A DNA stretch of 64,000 bases from Adineta ricciae (lineage: Eukaryota; Rotifera; Eurotatoria; Adinetida; Adinetidae), in the NCBI GenBank assembly GCA_905250025.1, contig CAJNOJ010000166.1, positions 124,001 through 188,000 of the forward strand, read 5' to 3'. Every line of letters begins with the position of its first letter. Position 1 is the stretch's first letter. The notes under the pieces were generated by a model that was not told where the DNA came from, searched no databases, and was given only the letters and a program-made list of their open reading frames with translations. Made by a program: the position numbers and the translations under genes. Of the stretch, positions 36,945 to 48,119 are shown piece after piece.

Positions 36945-39900
36945 TTAACTTTTAATTAACACATGAGTCAATTGAGAAAGTAATTTTTCAAGTTGTTGAA
37001 TATGCTCAGTCATCGTTTCGTTTGTTGTCAACAGTGATGAATCGTACTTCTGTTTTAAACGTGTCATAACAGAATTCAAGGCTAACCGAATCGAATGACA
37101 CAGTTGCTTGAATGATTCATCGTCCTGATGTCCAGCTAGTTTGTCATTTGTCGCTGAAATATGAAAACATTAGTCGAAGAATGCAACTCTCATGGAGAAA
37201 AACTTACTATTCGCGAGTTTAATTGATAGTTTCAGTATATCGTTGATTGTGTTGATTTCATTCTCCCAACCAGATGTTTGACTAACAGCGCAACGATGCG
37301 CTCGTTGAAGATTTTGTAAAATCTATCGGAGAACAAAGCAGATTTGATTCGATCAATCATTAGTCGATCTTTCGGTTCAGTGCATAAGCACAATAGCACT
37401 GCTACGGACGCTACTTTCATTTCTCGAGAATTAACCAAAACAGCAAAGCTTTTCCTGAGTATTTATTTCGAACATTGTTGAGTTCAAGCGAACATTCAGT
37501 AGAAAAAGAAATCATCTGTTCAATCAAAGGAGATCTTTCTTATGACTTCGCTTACTTTGGAATGCCATTCAATGGAAGTGTCGTCGGTTTTCAATTGACA
37601 CAGGTCACTGTATAATTCCCAAACATCTGCATCATTCGTAACCTAAAATATTCAAATGTATTGCAGATTCCTTCATTGGCAATTGTTCATCGTACTTGAG
37701 AAGATAATCTTCCGAATAGTTCTAAGGATTTTTGATAGATTTTCGTCCACATGTCATCGTGATCATTTTCGGCTAGTAAATGTACCAATCGTTGCAGTAC
37801 CTGTGACACAAAAGCTGATTTATTTGACGTTCCTCGTCCAGGACAATCTAATTCTACTTCTTTATCAACGTATTTTGTCTTTAAATCAATCAAACGATGA
37901 TAAGCTTGGATGACATCTTCAATTTCTCCACAATCGGCACTCGTCTTTGATGAACAATCAATGAAATTCTCTTGAGTAGGCTTCTTTCACAAAAACATAC
38001 CCAGAGAAAATTCTCCCAGACCTTCCAATTATCATAATTGTATTTAATTGCTTCCATAAAAACTTTATGGGCTTTATCTCTGAAAATAAACATTGCGAAT
38101 AAGAATAATCGTGAGTAATGCGCACTCTTTCGCTTACTTTTGCTTCAGTTTTGTATGACATGCAGCCAAATTATTCCACGCTTCGAAGTTCTATAAATAA
38201 GATCAGAAAACATCACTACAACATTCGACATGATTGACATAAGTAACGCGAGGCACATAAGTCATCAATGTCATGTTTGAAAACGATCGGAAACATCTGT
38301 TCGGAAAATTTTCGGAAAGAAAACTCAATCGAGCATCTCGCGAGATGTGAACTGTCTGTCAGTTAAGGTATGATTGCTGTCACTAAGAGAATGAATGAAT
38401 GGTTTACATACATCTGGTTCAATGTTAGTACAACGACTGTACGCTCGCACACCTAATTCCCATTTTTCTGTTCGAAAGGCGGAACTGCCCAGCCAAAACC
38501 ATGTATCATGCTAAATAGAAGCAGAAGTGGCACTTCAATGTGGAAGATTTGCATTTGAATTACTTGCAAAGAATTGATTTCGACTGCTTTGCATAAATGT
38601 TCACAAGCTTTTTCATACTAAACGAATGAAGAAGAGAGCTACGATGGTTTCAGTCGAAATTCTTCATACATTTCCTCGATTGAAATAATATTTTCCCATC
38701 AAACGTTGTGCACGTCCATTTCTTTCCTTACTCAACGTCCACGCACGTTCAAAATATTCAAACTCGTCTGTCACTTCTCCCAAAGAACACAACAGATCAG
38801 GAGTTTCTTTGATTTTCAATTGTTCACGAATAACATGTTCGGCCTGAAAAGTCAAACATTTTCTCGCATGAACGACTTCGGCTGAATCCTTTACCAATGA
38901 GAGTTTCTTCATTGATTGATAACACATGATCACATCTGTCCATTTCTTTAAATATAGATACAGATCAAGTGCACTGTTCAGCAAACCAATCTTCACATAG
39001 GTGTTGGCAACGTCGTACTGAAAAAAAAAGCAACAGAATTCGTGTAGAATGATTAGTTAAGCCTTTCGGTTACTTTTAATTTCCACGTTGGATAAACCGA
39101 TGTTGAATAGAAATGTTGTAAACGAAAGGAACTTGGTGGTTCCTTGTGATCGAATTGATCGATTAGTTCCTGGATGAAGAAGAAGCAGAAGTTTCGCTTT
39201 GGGTGGATGGATGAATCATTTGAATTTACCTGGAGTTGTAACAGTGTTCGTTCGATTTTGCGTTTGTTTTCAGTTTCATGTTGACAACGTAGTGTTAGTG
39301 AACATGTTTGAACACACCAATTGCTTGGACGTGCCAATATATACTAATTACCAAACATAAATCAGTCAAGTCCTTCACAAAAAATGAATATTTACTGTTA
39401 GAAAAGCTAATTGTTCTTCTGTGGTAATTTCGTGTTTTGGACTATTCACTTGTCGATCGTATCTAATCGAATGATAGATTGAAAATTTCTTACAAAACTA
39501 CTAAAATATTTTACATAATCAATAACAAAGTTAACTGTTCGAGAACATCTAATTGAATCGTTTGATTTTGATATTCATTGCCATTTTCAAATTGAATTTG
39601 ATTTAGAACGACATCATCATTCAATGTCATGTTCTAAACCGAACAAAAGAGCAGTTCGCTAAGTTGAAGAAATCTTCTACTTACTTTTGGTAATATCATC
39701 GTTTCTTCATTTGCTTTATTATTATTAATAGATGTTTCATGCGAATCTTTGCGTGTTATATCAACAAGTAATTGAGATGTGTTTTTGATCTGATACCGAG
39801 TTCGTTTGCCGAGTTGTCCTAGACAATAGATCGGTCGAGTTTTCTGATGAAAAGTACAAACAAGAGTTCGTTACCAGTTAAATTAACTTCTAGAGCAGAT

Positions 39901-40919
39901 AGTTCAAGAGCTTGATTTCTGGCTTGATCTGCTTGCTTCCAGTTGTAGTAAAACTGAGATGCATAGGACATTTCGATGAAAAATAACAATTTCTGCGTTC
40001 TAAGAAGATGACAAAATCATCGAAGAATTCTTTTCCTGTATTTCGGTTAGTTTACTTAGTCATTTCAGATTGGTGAGTAAGAACTGAAAGAAATTGAAAA
40101 GAATAAGACGGATTCAAATATAACTAATCATTACGCTTATCAATGCACTGTTGAATATGATCATACAAGGTCATTGAACGTTCTTCGATCATCTTCTGAT
40201 GAACAAATAAGGTTCGCATTATCCACCAATGGTCCGTCTGCGAAAGATGCACAAATCTATGGTTTATACAAGAAATGAAATTCTCGTACCCAATGTGTAC
40301 TTCTGCCGATATGAAATATTCTTTCTGCTTGATATAAATACTCGAGATTATCAGCTGTTGCCACGGGAGTTTCTCCGTCGCGCATCAATGCTTCGTTGAT
40401 TGTTGTCTGAAAAGTAAAGTTATGAAGACAGATCGTTATCCATCAGTCATTATACTTCGGAGATTGACTGTTCGGATTTAGTAAGTTCAGTTTTGGGTCC
40501 AAGAAAATTATTGATCACGAACAATTGAAGATATGCAATACCGATAAGAGAATGTAGCAGATCGATCAATCTTTCAAAGAACAAAAAAGAAATTTAGAGA
40601 TTATGATCATCTTTTGTATCACTAACTCTTGATCGTGATTTAATCTCGTCATGATTTCATTCCGTTGAGAGTCATTCTGAAGAAAATCTCTTAGATTCGG
40701 ATTTTCAACAAAGAATTTCTCGTAAGAGCCATGAACAATACATTGAATCAGTTCATTCAACCATTCTACATGACACAAGTATTTTCAAAAAAAAATTTAT
40801 TCAATTTTCTTGTATTCATTTTGACGGGACATACCATTATCGGTATATTTGACATGTGTGACACCAGACACGTTCGGTGTCATCAACAGATCATTCCATG
40901 TTTGTTCAGATATCTTCAT
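36945..40919 (-). CDS. TTC27: Tetratricopeptide repeat protein 27
   Basis: Many short exons separated by introns of about 50-60 bp. The first exon starts MKISEQTWNDLLM; the second begins EWLNELIQ, and the third runs ELIDLLHSLIGIAYLQLFV, which matches the N-terminal region of TTC27. The middle contains CLTFQAEHVIREQLKIKETPDLLCSLGEVTDEFEYFERAWTLSKERNGRAQR in separate frames and the TPR block DTWFWLGSSAFR...NFEAWNNLAACHTKLKQKDKA...NYDNWKVWENF. The end is KLLSQLTHVLIKS. TTC27 (yeast Emw1-like) has been linked to cell growth and U5 snRNP assembly; its molecular role is not evident from sequence. Not every splice junction was verified. A CAG acceptor (40927-40928) is seven bases before the ATG, and the upstream gene ends only 122 bases away. 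Confidence 0.85.
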
Positions 40920-40945
40920 GATTAATCTGAAAATGTTTCAAATCT
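40917..40945 (-). promoter_or_regulatory. Splice acceptor ahead of TTC27 start
   Basis: ACATTTTCAG on the minus strand ends seven bases before the TTC27 ATG, in the 122 bp between it and the stop codon of the upstream same-strand gene. It is a candidate trans-splice acceptor. Confidence 0.45.
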
Positions 40946-41041
40946 CATTTTATGTGAATAGAAAAGAAAGCAAACGCAAAAACATTCATTCTAATACATT
41001 GAATATATATATATGTATAAAACATAACGGTGAAGTGTAGT

Positions 41042-42954
41042 TTATATTCTAGTATGTCCGTTAGGGAACGCCGCTGTTCGTTGTTGAATGAAAGTATTAT
41101 TGTTGTTATTGGTGTTATTATCATGAATAATTCGAACACCGTGTTGTTGTTGCCCTTGAAATGGATAATTCGCTGATTGAGGGTAGTAAACTGGTCGTTG
41201 ATTAGGATTTACTGACGAAGAATTCGAAATTTGTTGATTGGGTAAAAACTGTGCTGCAGTTTGAAACATTTCATTGCTTGCTTGTTGTTGATATCGATGC
41301 GTTGTCGAAGGATAATTCGGTTCGCGATAACTTTGTTGTTGTTGTTGTTGTTGCGGTGGACTTTGTATTGGATACGATGCTTGATTTAGTGCACCATACG
41401 AAGCCGAACGATAGAGATTAGATTGATTAGGTTGGTGAGCCATATTAGCATGACTAGCATATTGCTGATGATCGGAACCGAGACGTGGTCGTGGTGTGAT
41501 ATCAACTGCGGGCTGCCATGGTTTAGGTGGGCTGTATTGTCGGGGTTGCTGATGTTGAACAAATGAATTCGATGCAGGTGATGAAGTTGGCAGAAGGCGA
41601 GTATTGATTGCATTGGTTAATTCGCGAATTTCTGCATCGTTGATTGGTTGGCCGTGCATATTATCAAAATTCGTTATTACAAATTGAACGCGTCGACCCG
41701 CTGTAGTGAGATATTCATATTTTCGTTGTGGTTCAAGAACATGAATTTGTTGAATATTATTTGGAAGATTCTCATTCACGGATGACGTTCCCGAACGCAA
41801 TAGCAACGGCGGTCGGAGAGGCATGCGTGGTGGAGGTGGAGGAACATCCTCACGAGTGACTCGCGGCTGTTGTTGTTGTTGTTGTTGTGAGTAGGGTGTC
41901 ACCGGCGAATATTGCGGGTGTGGTTGTTGATGAGAACGAAATCGTGAGACTAATTCGGGATCATCAATCACGTATTCTTTGACAACAGTTCCATCTGGTT
42001 GTGGAACTTCTCGAGCACGTACACCTGCCATTTTAATTAAATCTTGCACACCATCAGCAGCCATGGGATTTCCCTCTTCGTCAACAATTTCATACTGCAC
42101 ACGTGTTTGTAATGACGGTTCCTGGATAGTCGAGATCGGTGTAGAATCTTGTGTATGTCGACGAAGTTCTTCACCTTATTGATTTAAAAAAATCGAATGT
42201 TAGATCAAATAAAATGTTCGAAGAACAACTTACCTTGTCGATGAATACGTCGAACTTCTTCATCAGCTTCATCAACCGAGTCAAATCGTCGGTACGAGCT
42301 TATCTTTGATTGTTCACTTACCATCGATTGTGAACGATGATACGTATTCTGTGAATCTACCGATCGGTTTGACGAACTTCTCGAATCGATCGTATCATTA
42401 TTTGGCATTGGTTCATTAGATCCACGTCGATGTCGAGCATACAAGTCATCCATTTGTTGCTGAGAAGTTTGGCGCGATGTCGTACTACTACTATTCGCTG
42501 ATGATGTGGATGGTGAAGCCATGACATGCGCCGTATTCTTTTGTTCAAATTTCGCTTTGATTTGCGCAAATTTGTTTTTCGTCGTTTGCTGTTCATCATC
42601 GGAAACCGTTGTCGATGAAGTCGAGTCAATTGTTTGTGGCGATGGTTTGATTTCTTGCAGTACACTTGGATCGTCAATGATATATTCTAAAAAGAGATCG
42701 TAAAATTTCCTTAACGAAAAATCCATTGGTGAAAAATGTTATTCTTTACCTTTGACAATGGATCCATCGGGTTGCTTTATTTCACGTACATTGGATACGA
42801 AATTCTTCCAGTTACTTCCATATCGATTCTTAATCGTATCTGCATCATAACGTTGGATCTGATCATCGTAGAACAGACTATCGTCTTGATTTTGCATTGT
42901 TGAATAATATTGCTGTGTATTCATCGATGTTGTTGTTGTTGTTGCTGCTGTCAT
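41042..42954 (-). CDS. Gln/Ser-rich protein with duplicated QPDG-VKEY-IDDP motif
   Basis: Three exons (42750-42954, 42234-42686, 41042-42174) encode 596 residues. No family recognised. A motif occurs twice: REIKQPDGSIVKEYIIDDP near residues 58-78 and REVPQPDGTVVKEYVIDDP near residue 290, the first spanning a phase-1 intron. Another ordered-looking stretch is KYEYLTTAGRRVQFVITNFD...INDAEIRELTNAINTRL. The rest is Gln-, Ser-, Pro- and Asn-rich with CAA/CAG runs. No signal peptide or membrane segment. A scaffold role can only be guessed. Confidence 0.72.
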
Positions 42955-44287
42955 TGAATCGATGTTTATACGTATTTAATACGTGAACTGAGCTTGTTAG
43001 GTTGATGAATAAATGTGTGGGACGAGAAGCGAAAGAGAAAAATAGATATTAGTGTGCATTAATGCGTGACGAATCACCTATTTGGATGAATATGGACAGT
43101 AAGAAAAGTGTGGAGTCTACGTTTCGTTCTTTCTTTGTTATTCATTGAAAGTGCGATTCAGTATATTGATCAATGAATCATACAAAGACGAATGAGAAAG
43201 AAAGAAAGAAAGATACGTATACATGTTCATCAATGTGACACTTAAAGGATCGATTTGTTGTTGAATTTGTTCTCCTAATTGTAAATTTTGATTGAACAAA
43301 TGATAAGTAAAACAAATTGATTTCAATGTTGAATACATTTTTTCTTTTTTTTTTCTGACTGTTTCAAGTAAAGCATGTTTGATTTGATTTCATTCTCAAC
43401 GTTCATGGACAATCGTGCGTGTGCTTTTTGCTTTCATCACCCATCTGAAGAGAAATCTAGAGAGAGAGAGAGAGGGACAATTGTGATTTTCAATGTTTCA
43501 ATTGACTCTTTGTTGTTTTTATTTTTCTTGTGTTTATATACCAACAAGATCGAATAACGTTTAGATTGACAAAAAAAAAGGAAAACATCGAATCAAGGAC
43601 GAAATATAGGAAGAGAGATTTTAAAACAAGAGACAGAACGGCATGACACTTCGAGATAGAAAAACAAAGCAAATGATCTTTTTTTTTTGTTGTTCTTTTT
43701 CGAGAGAAGTTTTCGCGTCTTCTTCTTTCTCTTCTTCAAAATTGCCATACATGTACAGACACACATACATAAACACAGAAAACATTTACATAGAAACACA
43801 TAGTAGAATAATTGAAGTGGGACTTTGAATATCTCCAGACATTTCTTCGTTTTTGGCTACATTTTAATCATCATCATCATCATCATCATTATGAATTGCC
43901 TTTTCTTCGTATTTCGATATGGATATATACATGCAATGAATCACACACAGAAAATCTGCTGAAATATAGAGAGACAAATGAAAAAAATTCAATAACAATC
44001 AACAGAGAGACGAACAAAAGAAGACAAAGAGAACTTATGTGACTTTGTTTTGACAGATGAGCGGTAGGAGAGAAGAACAACAACAAGAAGAAAAGAACAG
44101 TATAGACAACAAAATGGAGAGAGATGAATGGTCTGGTGTTGTTTTTTTTTTCGAAGATACACATTTCGAGAAGACGAAAAAGAAAAAAAAGGAAAAGAAC
44201 TGATGATATTAATAATAACAAATAAACGAGATGATTGTCTCGAAAAAGAATGAAAAAGAAACAATAAACGGGAGTATTAGAAATTCA
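42955..44287. other. Gene-free interval between TBP-like factor and Q-rich protein genes
   Basis: No supported exon. It contains a (CAT/ATC) microsatellite near 43869-43892, a GA run near 43460 and long purine-rich tracts. It includes the TBPL1 3' UTR and the presumed promoter of the Q-rich protein gene. Confidence 0.5.
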
Positions 44288-45995
44288 TCAGTATTGTCGT
44301 TGGTTGCGACATTCATAAAGTTTTGGATAGAATTCATTGACTGCTGTGTTAAGACGTTCAACGCATGGCGCTAAAATGTGACGAAAGACAAATGTTTTTC
44401 TACCAAAACTAGAACAAAGTTGATGTCACCTGTAATGGTTAAATTACCAGTTGTGAATACCTTTAAAACAGCTTTCTCTGTCAATCTGACTGTAGCACCC
44501 GGATGAATTTCAGGTTCGTAACTAAATGAAATTAAATAAGAAAGATTTGTTCCGTCTTCAATGTTCTTCTACCTGACAGATTCTGGATACAACCGGCTCA
44601 ATTTGACGATATCAATTGGCCATGGCATCGAACATGATGCCAGGCAATTGACCACTCGATAGTGTCGAAGATGAACTTTGAAGCCGAGTCGTTGCAGTGA
44701 TCGTGCGATTCGTCGTGCGCCGCGCCGTGCATCATCGTCACTGGAAGTAATAAGCAGCAGTGAACACGTTAATGTGATACTACTACTGATATTCCTTCTA
44801 CACACACCTCGTCGTTCCCGTTACTGTTACTTTGCCCGATGACCAGACGTTGGCTGTACAATGTGGATTTCGTAATTTCATCATTACCATCTAAACAATC
44901 GAATTTCAAACAAATTTATCGGTAAATCTTAATCTTCAACATACCGATTGTTCACGTTTGTAAATCACATTCGAAGCTTCCATCGCTATCTTACGTAAAT
45001 TTAATTTGCAACCAAGTGCAAATGTACAGACAACATTATTGATAAAGATTTCAATTTCTTCATCTTGGGGAATATTTGTTACACTATTATTATCACTACT
45101 TACTGTACATGAAGATGATGAATGATCCTATTCGACGAAAGAATGAAATGAAAAGAAAAAAAAAGCCGATTTGTTTTCTTTTTCTTCAAAACAAAAGTTT
45201 TTCTACTTGATATTTCACCTGTTCGTCAACTTTCTTTGTAATTTTACTTGGAATAAGGGTAGTCAATGAGCGGGATTGTTGTACAAGAGATATATTCGTA
45301 TCTAAATGGATCAATATGCGCAAAAGATAGAAAGGAAAACAAGTTTACTTTGTTGTTGAATTGAAATTGGCGCTAGTCCGCCAAGAACCGCTGTTTCAAT
45401 ACAAATACCCGGTTTGGAATTAGTCGAAATTGAAGTAACTAAATATTCAAACGAAAACTTTCTAAACCAATTCAAAGTATGGTAGAACTATACTTGATGG
45501 CGTGATAATTTGTCGAGGATTGTTTAGTACCGTCGGAATTTTGTTATTTAGGATCGTTAAAGTTGGAGTGGATAGTGGTGTGTGTAATGATGATGAAATA
45601 AAACGAACGGTTTGAGGTGCTTGAAGAATACGTGTGACGCCAGGAATTGTACTAATCGGAGAAGAATTTGTTGCCGTCGTTGTGACCATATAAATCTTAT
45701 TTCCAATTGTGGGCACTGTGACACCGGTTGAATTGAGAGGTAAGGTTGTTGCTGTTCCAACAGTTTTATAATCATTAACGATAGAAACCGTTGCTGGTTG
45801 TTTGATTATAGTTGTTGTCGCTGAAGGGTTTAATCGCCAAGTAGTTGGAGTTGTTGACGATGATGATGATGATGATGATGAACCAGTGATTGGCGTACTA
45901 CTTAACTGAAATGTTGGTGGAACAGCAGCAGCGACTGGACCACCTCCGCCACCGACTGATGCTGTTGTAGCAGCCACATTAGTTGTTGTAAACAT
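44288..45995 (-). CDS. TBPL1: TBP-like factor (TRF2/TLF) with long N-terminal extension
   Basis: Eight phase-consistent exons (45494-45995, 45349-45438, 45219-45301, 44945-45127, 44808-44890, 44573-44740, 44430-44521, 44288-44370) encode 427 residues. The C-terminal 180 residues form the saddle-shaped TBP-like core: IFINNVVCTFALGCKLNLRKIAMEASNVIYKRE, then MMKLRNPHCTANVWSSGKVTVTGTTSDDDARRGARRIARSLQ in two exons, SYEPEIHPGATVRL and VFTTGNLTITAP. These match TBPL1/TLF rather than TBP. TLF does not bind canonical TATA boxes and serves a subset of promoters. The first 245 residues are Thr/Ser/Pro-rich and disordered, with Gly and Ser runs; human TBPL1 lacks such an extension, whereas fly TRF2 has one. 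Confidence 0.9.
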
Positions 45996-46033
45996 TCTTT
46001 TTCTCTCCTTCTATGTTCTTATTTTTCTGTTAT

Positions 46034-46315
46034 TTATTTATTTATACTTTGTAGTTTTTCAATATGATGACGAAGAAGTAAATAGAACAGATTTCTTCTT
46101 TGATTTATCTGACAAAGATCGCATGAAGTGGTAAGAACGTCGTCAAGATTTGCACTTGCAAGTACATGTGCTATTTGATTGACTTGCTGCTGTCTGTCTC
46201 GCAGCTGATCACTGCGAATATACTTATATTTATATTCATTGGCTACCATTCGAAACATTTCTATGCCTTCGCCCAATCTCCTGCATTGTCGTGCTAGAAT
46301 TATCATGCATTCCAT
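46034..46315 (-). CDS. Small hypothetical protein, 93 residues
   Basis: Open frame with ATG, predicted mostly helical, no family recognised. It has a C-x2-C pair (SCDLCQIN) and a final amphipathic helix (RRNLFYLLLRHHIEKLQ). Its TAA overlaps a run of AATAAA-like signals, and the TBPL1 ATG is only 38 bases further on the same strand. It may be a small upstream gene in a dicistronic unit, an upstream ORF of TBPL1, or chance. Amino-acid composition looks protein-like. Confidence 0.45.
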   Translation of the reverse strand: MECMIILARQCRRLGEGIEMFRMVANEYKYKYIRSDQLRDRQQQVNQIAHVLASANLDDVLTTSCDLCQINQRRNLFYLLLRHHIEKLQSINK

Positions 46316-46665
46316 ATTTTACCGAAAATGATCCATTCGAATATGTGAAAAAAAACCAACACTCCGATAGAATGGATCGAAAATGGAAGACTTAAATTAA
46401 ATTGAAAGAATGGAATGGCGATTTGAATCAATTTGCAATGGTTTTGTCTTCAATCGAATTGTTTTTGTTCAGGTCACAACAAGATATTATACATGATTTA
46501 ATTCAAGCTTGTAATTTTCTATCGATGAAATGACGTCATCGTGGAAACTAAACTACGATGTTTAATTACATAACTTTCCAATTACGACAGATAATTGGAT
46601 GAATCTATTTTTATGATCCAAGAATGATAGCAATGATTTTCAAATGGAAAACAGTATAAATATAA
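46316..46665. other. Spacer downstream of glycosyltransferase
   Basis: A 350 bp AT-rich region between two same-strand frames. Nothing else was recognised. Confidence 0.4.
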
Positions 46666-48119
46666 TCAAAACGAAACTTCAGTCATTGATGCAAGCTCAG
46701 AAACTAGATTCTGCCGAGCAGAATGTGTGTAATCACTGTGAAAACCATGATTATGATACCCAGAAGGATGGTCTGTATTTAACGATTGACGGTAATAAAA
46801 TTGAGGTGTGTTAGATACAGAAGTTGCATTCGGTTGATTAACTACGTGTCCAGAGCGCATATTTTCCAATAGAGTATATTCATGATATTCGTCAGATGCT
46901 TGATCGACATCTTTTATTCGAGGTGGTGGTAGAGTGTTGGATAGAGACGATTTCGTATTTGGATTATTTACCGACGGTATTGTTTTCTCTAAGCTATCCT
47001 CGTCTCGCGATCGAAAATAGGCTACAATTGCTTTCTCAAATGAACTCAATCGCTTGGCATCGTCGGCTGATACCTTACGAAGGTGTGCGTTCAAACGAAT
47101 CAAAGCTAGATAATCATTCTTCTCGAGATCTCTCAATGGTGAATATTGATGTTCTTCTAAGATGGACCTAAACAGAAAACGATCAAAATTTGACTAAGTA
47201 ACAAGCGATTTCATACCATCGTTCGAAATAGCCACGATTTTCACGACTTCCATGCCAGTAATGCCGAATATGTATAGGTAAATAACCAACAGAAGATCCA
47301 TTTCCGACTAATTGAGCAACTCGTTGACCCCAGATTCTTGCTAAGGATCGATAATCATCATGTACACTGTATGGAATCGTTTCATCGATGCGATTAATCA
47401 GAGCATAAGCGAAATGAAGATCTCCTGATCCAAGCACAGCAAATTCGAGAAGGCCACCCATGTTCTCGAATACGCTACGACGCATTGCCCAACCGTAACC
47501 CGGATGAAACAGACACGTTGAAGATCGTCGAGCATCTAATGGCTGATCGTGACGGTAAGCATAAACGAACGAATAATCCTCCCGAAGAACGTCGTTTTTA
47601 CCACCAGGACCAAGAAAATATGCTATATCAAAAAGTTGAACGACAGAATACTGTTGTAACTGATGAATGGTTATTTGAGCCCAATCTAGACGCTAGAAAA
47701 GTCAACAAACGATCATCTATGACAAATAATAGATAAAAATTAACCTCAAATTCGATATCGCAATCTATCCAAGCGACATATTCAACAAAAGCTGGAAGAC
47801 GCTTCACCGCAATATTAATCAGATTTTCTTTCAACCATAAGACCGACGGTGCTCGAATTTGCAAATGTCGAGAATCATTTGGACGTGTAATTTCGAATTT
47901 TTGTTGCGGTAAATCTAACCCATCTGCACAATCAAATATACATTCAACTGTCAACAATGTCACATTTGAACGGGACATATGTTCATCAAATCGATGGTAC
48001 CATTCATAGCGTGATCTGTATTTCATGGGATTAAACAGAATTGTAATAACACCAAAATGATCTAAGTTGTATTCTGGTATACGAGAAAAAGGCCCTTTTT
48101 TCGATGAATGCGAACCCAT
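46666..48119 (-). CDS. Glycosyltransferase (galactosyltransferase C-terminal-like), possibly N-myristoylated
   Basis: Three exons (47745-48119, 47217-47692, 46666-47167) encode 450 residues. A GT-A-type fold is suggested by the order: VITILFNPMKYRSRYEWYHRF, an APSVLWLKENLINIAVKRLP helix, the metal-binding DCD at 119-121 (AWIDCDIEF), then HPGYGWAMRRSVFENMGG and GSGDLHFAYAL, which resemble the galactosyltransferase C-terminal (Glyco_transf_7C) region. The protein has no signal peptide or membrane anchor. It begins MGSHSSKK, a good N-myristoylation consensus. The final 150 residues are Ser/Asn-rich and disordered. Donor sugar and acceptor are unknown. Confidence 0.7.
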
